DNA of 64,000 bases from assembly GCF_904846345.1 (NCBI RefSeq), contig NZ_CAJHAJ010000002.1:434001-498000 (forward strand), in the 5' to 3' direction. The notes under the pieces are model-generated. The model saw nothing but the letters and a program-made list of their open reading frames with translations. It searched no databases and was not told where the DNA came from. A program made the translations under genes and the position numbers. Of the stretch, positions 57,537 through 64,000 are shown in pieces. The stretch comes from Psychrobacter maritimus. GTDB taxonomy: Bacteria > Pseudomonadota > Gammaproteobacteria > Pseudomonadales > Moraxellaceae. The stretch's first letter is position 1, and each line of letters begins with the position of its first letter.

Positions 57537-59231
57537 ATGAAATTTGCTTTATCGACTCTGTCTACTGCTGTGATGACGGTTACGCTCATGAGCTTAGCCG
57601 CGGCTCACTCCGCAAACGCTAACGCTAACGCTAACGCTAACGCTAACGATGATATTATCACGTCACAAAATGAAGTAGCGCCAGTAGTAGTGACGCAAAT
57701 TATTGATGCAGATAATCAAAGTGTCACTCGAGAAAGCAGTCTACAAAACAAGGCAGCAACGACAGAAAAACAGACAGCTAAAGCTGAGCCCAATACTGTC
57801 TTAAGCACCCTTATCGACCCCATCACCCATAAAAGCATTGATAATAGCTATCCCTTAGAAGTGTCTAGCCTGCTAAGTCTTGAGCAAGCGCAAAATATTT
57901 TATTGCAAGTTTCACCAAAAATTGCCGCCAATCAAGCCGCGATTGCTGCAAGTGAATACGAAACGGATGCGCTAAAAACCATCGACCATCCGTTAGTATT
58001 TGCGCGCGTCTCCGCCAATGCTTACAACTTGGATGCCGATGTTGACTTATCGTCGATTAAAACCGGCATTATTAACGATGTAAATAGTAGTGTTGATAGC
58101 ATCGACCCGCCCATAGATATAGAAAACTTGCCGGATTTTGGTGAATTGGTCGGTGACCGTATCCCAGATAATTACGATTTAAAGCGCTCAGGTTCAACAA
58201 CGGGCGCAGGTCTGGGTGTGGTATGGCCCATTTATACCGCTGGTCGCACAGCAGCATTAACAGGTGCTTCTACTGCTCGTACCCAAGAAGCTGTCGCAGA
58301 TAGCATACTGGATACCAACGAGCTTTATAACACCTTAGTTGAGCGTTATTTTAAGGCACAATTAGCGATTATTGCCGCCTATTTACGCGAAGATGCTTAT
58401 GATACGGTGCAGCAAGTTGACCATATGGCACAGCGCCTTTTTGAAGAAGGCTTTATCTCACGTGTCGATCGCTTAGAAGCCCAATCGGCGCTTGCCGATG
58501 CAAAAAGCGAATCGGTCAATGCCAACAATGATGCGCGTCTGGCGATGATGGCGCTACAGCGTCTCTTGCGTACCGATTATCGTATCAAACCGACCACGCC
58601 TCTATTTGTCTCTAGTCGTCCTCTACCCGATGTCAATTATTTTCAAGATTTGGCACTGAGCAATCATCCAGGTCTGCAAAAAGTCGCCGCTAAACGAGCC
58701 CAAGCTCAGCAGCTACATGCGCTGTCAGATACGGGCTACAAACCTACGGTTATGCTTTATGGCTATGGACAACTCGAAAAAGACCCAAGCTGGGTCGCTG
58801 GTATTTCAGCAAGTTGGAAGCTTTGGGGTGGGCTCGATAAAACCGCTTCTCTAGCCTCTAGCAATGCCAAAATACGCCAAGCGGATTTGTCTGAGATTGA
58901 AGTCAGTGACAATCTATTATTGTTGGTCGAGAAAAACTGGCACGATGTCAATAACGCCCAATCTCGCTATCAGGCACTACAAAGTAATGTAGATTTGGCA
59001 GCAGAGGTATTACGCTTGCGTCGCCTTGGGCTGCAAGAAGGCTTAAATACGCCTATCGATGTGGTACAAGCACAGACACAATACCTCAAAGCACGTACGG
59101 AACAGGCGCAAGCGGCGAATACTTATGTCCAGTCTCTTGCCGCTCTAATGCAAAGCTGCGGTACGCCTCTCGCTTTTAATGCTTACCTAAACGCCGCTGA
59201 TATTCGACTACCAACTTTATATGACAAATAG
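57537..59231 (+). CDS. TolC-family outer membrane efflux protein
   Basis: TolC-type trimers form a channel from the outer membrane into the periplasm. The 564-residue protein has a signal peptide ending in the AHSANANAN region (near residue 25), a disordered stretch to about 100, then two repeated helical/strand halves. Helical markers are EQAQNILLQVSPKIAANQ near 120, FEEGFISRVDRLEAQSALADA near 302, and LRLRRLGLQEGLNTPIDVVQ near 497. It opens the operon: HlyD, permease, permease. No good ribosome-binding site precedes the ATG at 57537. Confidence 0.88.
   Translation: MKFALSTLSTAVMTVTLMSLAAAHSANANANANANANDDIITSQNEVAPVVVTQIIDADNQSVTRESSLQNKAATTEKQTAKAEPNTVLSTLIDPITHKSIDNSYPLEVSSLLSLEQAQNILLQVSPKIAANQAAIAASEYETDALKTIDHPLVFARVSANAYNLDADVDLSSIKTGIINDVNSSVDSIDPPIDIENLPDFGELVGDRIPDNYDLKRSGSTTGAGLGVVWPIYTAGRTAALTGASTARTQEAVADSILDTNELYNTLVERYFKAQLAIIAAYLREDAYDTVQQVDHMAQRLFEEGFISRVDRLEAQSALADAKSESVNANNDARLAMMALQRLLRTDYRIKPTTPLFVSSRPLPDVNYFQDLALSNHPGLQKVAAKRAQAQQLHALSDTGYKPTVMLYGYGQLEKDPSWVAGISASWKLWGGLDKTASLASSNAKIRQADLSEIEVSDNLLLLVEKNWHDVNNAQSRYQALQSNVDLAAEVLRLRRLGLQEGLNTPIDVVQAQTQYLKARTEQAQAANTYVQSLAALMQSCGTPLAFNAYLNAADIRLPTLYDK
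57615..57644 (+). repeat. Hexanucleotide repeat in the TolC signal region
   Basis: Five perfect AACGCT units (plus a final AACGAT) encode Asn-Ala repeated, right at the predicted signal-peptidase site of the TolC-family protein. Copy changes keep frame. Confidence 0.9.
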
Positions 59232-59337
59232 CCAGTTCAGTAGAAAATATTAAATAATAAGATTAAATGCCAAGATTAAATAACGCCAGACCTATTCTGC
59301 TTATTACCGACTTTATCGCTTTAGGAATCTCACTGTC

Positions 59338-60618
59338 ATGACTGAATCTAATAACGAATCAGGCGACTCACGCAAATTAAATGCTTCAGACCAAACCGCT
59401 GAGCCAAACAGCAGTCAGCATGAGCAAACGCCCGTCGATGCTATTGATGCTATTAATGGCACTAAACCGACTGAAGCTTTCGTCGATAGCGCTGCTAGCA
59501 TCGATAACGTTGATAACGTCGATAGCGCTGATATGGACCAAGAGCAAGCGGTGCCGCCTTATAAACGCGAGCCTGCAAAAACGGATAAATCTGCCGTGAT
59601 TAAAAAGGCGATTTTGGTACTCCTTGTGCTGCTTGTTTTAGGGGCAATTGCTTATGGTTTGTATAAAAGCAATCAACACAATGGGCCTGAAGTCATCACC
59701 TTACAAGGGCAGATGCAAATGCAGCAAACGTCTATCGCCGCAAAAGTACCAGGACGTATTGCACAAATCATGGTCACAGAAGGCGATGCCGTTACGGTCG
59801 GTCAGCAATTGATTGAGATGGACTCACCTGAGATTAACGCTAAGATTAATCAAGCTCGTGCTGGCAAACAAATGGCCCAAAGTCAGCTTGATAAAGCAGA
59901 AAATGGCGCCCGTCCACAAGAGATTGCGCAAGCAAAAGCCGCTTGGCAAGCCAATAAAGCGGCGTCTGATTTGGCAGAAAACACCTATCAGCGCGTCAAT
60001 CGTCTTTATGAAGAAGGACTGATGGCGCGGCAAAAACGTGATGAAGCCTACGCGCAGTATTTGGCCACCCAAGATCAAACAGAAGCGGCGCGCTTACAGT
60101 ATGACTTAGCAATGGAAGGTGCACGCAGTGAAGACAAATCTGCCGCGACAGCGCAAGTTGCCCAAGTCGATGCGCAATTAGAAGAAGCGTTGGTCGCAAA
60201 AGAAGAAGCCAATCTAAGAAGCCCGATTGCCGGTATCGTGGATAATGTCATCGTCAATGCTGGCGAAGTCATTGGTCAAGGTGTGCCGCTCCTTACCTTG
60301 GTGAATACCAATGATCAATGGGTAGTACTCAACGTCACTGAAACCTATTTAAATCAATTTGCGATTGGTCAGCGTTTTATGGGTACGATTCCTGCTTTAT
60401 CATCGCCCGAAAAGCCTTATACCAAACAGTTTACCGTTTATGCCACCTCAACATTATCTGATTTTGCCACTTGGCGTCCGACCAACAATAACGATGGTTT
60501 TGATGTGCGCACCTTTGAGGTTAAAGCGCGACCATCGGCACCTGATCGACGTATTCGCTCGGGTATGAGCGTGATTGTTAATATCAATCCAGCCCTTGCT
60601 AATCAGACCCAAGAGTAA
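59338..60618 (+). CDS. HlyD-family membrane fusion protein
   Basis: This periplasmic adaptor links an inner-membrane exporter to TolC. The 426-residue protein has an acidic cytosolic N-terminus of about 85 residues and one transmembrane helix, AILVLLVLLVLGAIAYGLY (near 90). A biotinyl-lipoyl half (SIAAKVPGRIAQIMVTEGDA near 132) precedes a helical hairpin of about 110 residues (AQSQLDKAENGARPQ). The second lipoyl half is ANLRSPIAGIVDNVIVNAGE near 290, and a barrel domain follows. It precedes the first permease by 3 nt. Confidence 0.9.
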   Translation: MTESNNESGDSRKLNASDQTAEPNSSQHEQTPVDAIDAINGTKPTEAFVDSAASIDNVDNVDSADMDQEQAVPPYKREPAKTDKSAVIKKAILVLLVLLVLGAIAYGLYKSNQHNGPEVITLQGQMQMQQTSIAAKVPGRIAQIMVTEGDAVTVGQQLIEMDSPEINAKINQARAGKQMAQSQLDKAENGARPQEIAQAKAAWQANKAASDLAENTYQRVNRLYEEGLMARQKRDEAYAQYLATQDQTEAARLQYDLAMEGARSEDKSAATAQVAQVDAQLEEALVAKEEANLRSPIAGIVDNVIVNAGEVIGQGVPLLTLVNTNDQWVVLNVTETYLNQFAIGQRFMGTIPALSSPEKPYTKQFTVYATSTLSDFATWRPTNNNDGFDVRTFEVKARPSAPDRRIRSGMSVIVNINPALANQTQE

Positions 60619-60621
60619 GCC

Positions 60622-61971
60622 ATGCGCTTGAATAAGCAAAAGAGGCTAAGTGGGCAAAAGGGGCTAATTGGCGCTTTTGTACGCAGTGCTGGCTATGAGC
60701 GACGTTTTTTAGCCAAAAATCCATGGGATTTGAGTATGGTGCTGTGGATACCGCTTGCAACCGTGCTGTTGATTTGGTGGATTTTCTCACAAATACAAAT
60801 TACCGATTTACCTATTGGGGTGATGGATAAAGACCGCGGTCCTATTGCCAATACTGCCGTGCGTTATTTGGAAGCCAATCCGAACCTGACGGTCAGGCAG
60901 CTGTATCATTCACCGGCAGCGGTAGAAGCAGCGCTCCTGCAACGTGATATTTATGCGGTGGTCATTATTCCTGAAGATTTCTCGCGCAATATCTCATCGA
61001 GTAAACCTGCGCCCATCGTGCTGCAAGTAAACGCTCAATACGGTACTCACTCTGGCATTATCCAAACCAGTGTCCAATCAGTGATTGGTACGCTATCGGC
61101 AGGCGTTGAGATACAGCGTTTGGTGAAACAAGGTATGGCACCATCACAAGCGGCGATTGCTTACTCGCCCATTGGTATTCAGCGTATTAGCTTATTTAAT
61201 GCGGCTACCGATTATCAGCAGTTTTTAGCGTCAACGGTTATCCCGGCGCTGCTACACATCTTAGCTATGGTCATCGGTGCTACGACCATTGGGCGCGAGC
61301 TACGCGATAAGCAAATCGGTCGTTGGTATGACTTTATTGAAAGCGGTCATCCTGACTTAACCAACATTGAAGCCAATACTAAAAACGACATTGAAAACGA
61401 CAAAACCATAGCTGCTTCAACCTCTGCTGCAGACAATAAAACCTTTATTACAGACAATAAGCCTAGAAAAGCCAGTATTTCAGTCTTGCTCTTTGGTTTA
61501 CTGGGTAAGTATTTTTGGCCAACGCTCGCTTATAGCCTATGGTCAATTCTAGCGTTATGGCTTGCTACTCCGCAGCAAGCGGTTGCTATTAGCTCTCTCA
61601 TGGCGACTTATGTCGGCCTTGTATTACTGATGATGTTGTCATTCTGGCTTGGCGCCATATTTACCCTAACCTCATTTTCATTACGTATGGGCTTATCATC
61701 TACCGGTTTTATTTCAGCACCTTCTTATGCGTTTGCAGGGGTTACTTTTCCTTATATCGCCATCAGTGACAGCGCCAAGCATTGGTCGGATGCGCTACCA
61801 CTTACTCATTATCTTAAGCTGCATATTGCCCAATTACAGATGCAAGCACCCGTTGCCATCTCATTACCGATAGTCTATGGACTGACGCTAGCAACCGTTA
61901 TTGCTATGTTCTTAGCCGCATTATTGAGCAAACGCGCGCTCGCCCATCCTGAACGTTGGGGAGCACGCTAA
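60622..61971 (+). CDS. ABC-2-type transport permease, first of two
   Basis: This inner-membrane permease has 449 residues. The N-terminal transmembrane helix (DLSMVLWIPLATVLLIWWI near 34) is followed by a periplasmic domain of about 190 residues (DLPIGVMDKDRGPIANTAV, NAQYGTHSGIIQTS). Five or six helices then form the C-terminal half (VIPALLHILAMVIGATTIGR, LLMMLSFWLGAIFTLTSF). The layout matches YhhJ/YbhR-type ABC-2 permeases. A polar insert of about 55 residues (ENDKTIAASTSAADN) lies between helices. It overlaps the next gene by 1 nt (TAATG). Confidence 0.86.
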   Translation: MRLNKQKRLSGQKGLIGAFVRSAGYERRFLAKNPWDLSMVLWIPLATVLLIWWIFSQIQITDLPIGVMDKDRGPIANTAVRYLEANPNLTVRQLYHSPAAVEAALLQRDIYAVVIIPEDFSRNISSSKPAPIVLQVNAQYGTHSGIIQTSVQSVIGTLSAGVEIQRLVKQGMAPSQAAIAYSPIGIQRISLFNAATDYQQFLASTVIPALLHILAMVIGATTIGRELRDKQIGRWYDFIESGHPDLTNIEANTKNDIENDKTIAASTSAADNKTFITDNKPRKASISVLLFGLLGKYFWPTLAYSLWSILALWLATPQQAVAISSLMATYVGLVLLMMLSFWLGAIFTLTSFSLRMGLSSTGFISAPSYAFAGVTFPYIAISDSAKHWSDALPLTHYLKLHIAQLQMQAPVAISLPIVYGLTLATVIAMFLAALLSKRALAHPERWGAR

Positions 61972-63197
61972 TGTCTATGTTAAAAAAAGAGCCTGCATCA
62001 AAAGATTCTGCCGTACCAAAAGACAAGCTATCTAATACGCCATCAGATTCAAAAGACTATTCATCACAAAGTTTTTTGCACAGTTTTGTGCAAACGATTA
62101 AAGACGTTTTTTCTGATAAAGGCGTACTGTTATTATTACTGATTGCGCCGATTATTTATGGCTTCTTTTATCCTTGGCCGTATTCGACAGAGGTGGTCAA
62201 CCATGTCCCGGTCGGTATTATCGATAAAGACAATAGCAACTTATCTAAAACCATCGTTCGCTATGCCAGCGCCAGCCCGCAGCTAGATACCAAGCGTTTT
62301 TTAAATGAGCAAGATGCCATCGAGGCTATTTGGTCCGATGACATCGCCGGTTATATGATTATTCCAAGTGGACTTGAGCAGCAAGTATTGTCTGGAAAAG
62401 CGGCAAGTGTCAGCGTACTGGGCAATGGCGGCTATTTCTTATTAAATAAAAACGTCCAAATGGGGTTTTTGCAGGCGGTCAGTACGGTATCGGCAGGGGT
62501 TGAGGTTAAAAAAAGCGTGGCGCAAGGGGCATATTCTGCAACCGCAGCGGCAAGCACCCAAGCAGTGCCTCTAAAAATCATTCCTTTATATAATCAAACC
62601 GAAGGTTACGGTGCTTACGTGGTGCCAGCAGTAGCGATTCTTATTTTGCAGCAAACCCTTTTGATGTCTACAGCGATGTTGATTGGTACTTGGTATGAAC
62701 AACGTCGTCATGCTACCAGTATTCGCGGCTGGCTCGGACGTATTGCAGCGCTCAGTATGTTCAGCTTTATCATCGGCTGCTTCTATTATGGTTGGACCTT
62801 TGAGCTGCATCATTATCCACGCGGACAAAACATGCTCGGCAGCTTGTTATTTTTGCTGCTATTTTGTCCGACTGTGGCCACGCTTGGCTGCGTGTTTGGA
62901 CTGTGGTTCCGCCAGCGTGAGCGCAGTATGCAAATACTAATTTTCAGCTCACTACCAATGTTTTTTGTCAGTGGTTATCCATGGCCTGCCCATCAATTAC
63001 CAGAGTTTTTACAAATCATACGCTGGTTAATACCGACGACGCCTGCGATTAACACCTCTGTCCAGCTTAATCAGATGGGTGCCAGCGTGGCGCAAGTCGC
63101 AACGGGTTTTTATGCGTTGGCAGGACTGTGGGCATTTTACTTTATATTACTGCTGCTCTTTCGCTGGCGTACCCCGCAAAGTAAAACTGGCTATTAA
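61971..63197 (+). CDS. ABC-2-type transport permease, second of two
   Basis: I start at ATG 61971 (MSMLKKEPAS, 408 aa) because GGGGAG lies 7 nt upstream and the start overlaps the previous stop; a TTG five codons earlier is less likely. Layout as in the first permease: an N-terminal helix GVLLLLLIAPIIYGFFYPW (near 46), a periplasmic domain (VPVGIIDKDNSNLSKTIV), and helices in the C-terminal half (AAVAILILQQTLLMSTAM-like). The two permeases likely form a heterodimer with HlyD and TolC. No ATPase gene is found between or beside them. Confidence 0.86.
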   Translation: MSMLKKEPASKDSAVPKDKLSNTPSDSKDYSSQSFLHSFVQTIKDVFSDKGVLLLLLIAPIIYGFFYPWPYSTEVVNHVPVGIIDKDNSNLSKTIVRYASASPQLDTKRFLNEQDAIEAIWSDDIAGYMIIPSGLEQQVLSGKAASVSVLGNGGYFLLNKNVQMGFLQAVSTVSAGVEVKKSVAQGAYSATAAASTQAVPLKIIPLYNQTEGYGAYVVPAVAILILQQTLLMSTAMLIGTWYEQRRHATSIRGWLGRIAALSMFSFIIGCFYYGWTFELHHYPRGQNMLGSLLFLLLFCPTVATLGCVFGLWFRQRERSMQILIFSSLPMFFVSGYPWPAHQLPEFLQIIRWLIPTTPAINTSVQLNQMGASVAQVATGFYALAGLWAFYFILLLLFRWRTPQSKTGY

Positions 63198-63242
63198 TGT
63201 AAAAAAGTCTAGTAGCCTTTGTTCTGCTAGAAAAAATGCCAT

Positions 63243-63278
63243 AAAAAAGCGCCTACTCATTAAGCAGGCGCTTTTTTA
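63243..63278 (+). terminator. Terminator after the exporter operon
   Basis: AAAAAAGCGCCT / AGGCGCTTTTTT is a 12-bp stem with a 12-nt loop, about 45 nt after the permease stop. It can also serve sthA on the minus strand. Confidence 0.9.
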
Positions 63279-63317
63279 TATCTCTTACTTTACGGTTTAC
63301 GCATTAAAAAATAAGCG

Positions 63318-64000
63318 TTAGAAAACGCGATTCAAACCGTTAAGGGCTGCCACACGATAGGCTTCTGCCATCGTTGGATAGTTAAAGGTGGTATTTACAA
63401 AGTACTCTAAAGTAGCATTACACTTCATCACTGCTTGGCCGATATGAATAATCTCTGACGCGTGATTGCCGTAACAATGAATGCCTAAAATCTCAAGCGT
63501 ATCACGATGGAACAAAATCTTTAACACACCTGAGCGTTCACCAATGATTTGCGCGCGTGCCAAATGTTTAAAGAACGCCTGCCCGACTTCATAAGGGACT
63601 TTTTCATCGGTCAGCTCTTGCTCTGTCTTACCAATACAAGAGATTTCGGGGATGGTATAGATACCCGTTGGTACGCTTGATACTGGCTCTGCATCACTAT
63701 CGCCAACCATAAAGGCCGCCGCACAGCGTCCTTGGTCATAGGCAGCAGACGCCAATGATGGCCAACCGATAACGTCACCGGCAGCATAGATATTTTCGAC
63801 ACCAGTACAATAGGTATCATCAACTTTTAGCTGACCACGGCTATTGGCTTCAAGCCCGATGGCTTCTAAGTTCAAGCCTTCAGTGTTACCTGAGCGCCCA
63901 TTTGACCAAAGAATGGCATCCGATTTAATGCGCTTGCCGCTTTTTAGATGCAAGACCACATAATCATCATGCGTCTCTAAATGGTCAATCTCTTCATTGC
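63318..64000 (-). CDS. sthA: Soluble pyridine nucleotide transhydrogenase, C-terminal part (start outside the window)
   Basis: SthA interconverts NADPH and NADH and belongs to the FAD disulfide-reductase family but lacks the redox disulfide. About 227 codons are visible. They have the second FAD motif [20 protein letters not shown] and [13 protein letters not shown]. The dimer domain has [18 protein letters not shown]. The diagnostic SthA end is [17 protein letters not shown]. The region [20 protein letters not shown] joins the NAD domain. The N-terminal half and start lie off the right edge. Confidence 0.93.
   Translation of the reverse strand, partial: NEEIDHLETHDDYVVLHLKSGKRIKSDAILWSNGRSGNTEGLNLEAIGLEANSRGQLKVDDTYCTGVENIYAAGDVIGWPSLASAAYDQGRCAAAFMVGDSDAEPVSSVPTGIYTIPEISCIGKTEQELTDEKVPYEVGQAFFKHLARAQIIGERSGVLKILFHRDTLEILGIHCYGNHASEIIHIGQAVMKCNATLEYFVNTTFNYPTMAEAYRVAALNGLNRVF

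Overview
The window is 64 kb of chromosome from a gammaproteobacterium, most likely Psychrobacter or a close Moraxellaceae relative. I infer this from recognised protein families, not a database search. The proteins are Gram-negative throughout (lipid A and Kdo genes, OmpW, TolC, ExbBD, SthA, AceEF with a two-lipoyl E2). Base composition is moderately AT-rich. Genes are separated by many strong AAAA-stem-TTTT terminators. No rRNA, tRNA, CRISPR array, prophage or complete insertion sequence was seen.

Layout. 1-8.6 kb: dusB (3' end missing), a BetT-like betaine/choline transporter, a HIT hydrolase, an unknown 274-aa protein, ilvD and a CPA1 Na+/H+ antiporter. 8.6-17.1 kb: a large serine hydrolase, a DUF442-like phosphatase, a MaoC hydratase, a long FabG-type reductase and a thiolase with a lysine/alanine-rich N-terminal extension (together an acyl-CoA or hydroxyacyl module), then a PPK2 polyphosphate kinase. 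17.2-24.6 kb, all on the minus strand: exbB-exbD-msbA-lpxK-kdsB-holB-pilZ, interrupted by two inverted copies of a 170-bp TA-flanked miniature element. 24.6-27.6 kb: rsmG-parA-parB, an arrangement usual near a replication origin. 27.9-33.0 kb: a Lon-family protease carrying an in-frame minisatellite, a WYL regulator and a lone TerD protein. 33.2-40.3 kb: a voltage-gated-type K+ channel, a small zinc-ribbon membrane protein, ompW and aceE-aceF.

40.9-52.0 kb is the most unusual part. It is a co-oriented set of five exported proteins: three with DUF11-like beta-sandwich modules, a 1,773-residue outer-membrane protein that joins DUF11, SdrD/Cna-B-like and Ig-like domains to a very large predicted beta-barrel, and a probable lipoprotein. 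I read it as a cell-surface fibre or adhesin locus. It is the best candidate here for a poorly described system.

52.2-64 kb: a TetR regulator, an endonuclease/exonuclease/phosphatase-fold protein, a glycine-zipper stress-type protein, glpK, a four-gene exporter operon (TolC, HlyD and two ABC-2 permeases, with no ATPase gene beside it), and the 3' part of sthA.

Start codons were re-chosen where a better ribosome-binding site or signal peptide supported it, for example for the HIT protein, maoC, exbB, parA, the K+ channel, ompW, the two large DUF11 proteins, tetR and the second permease.
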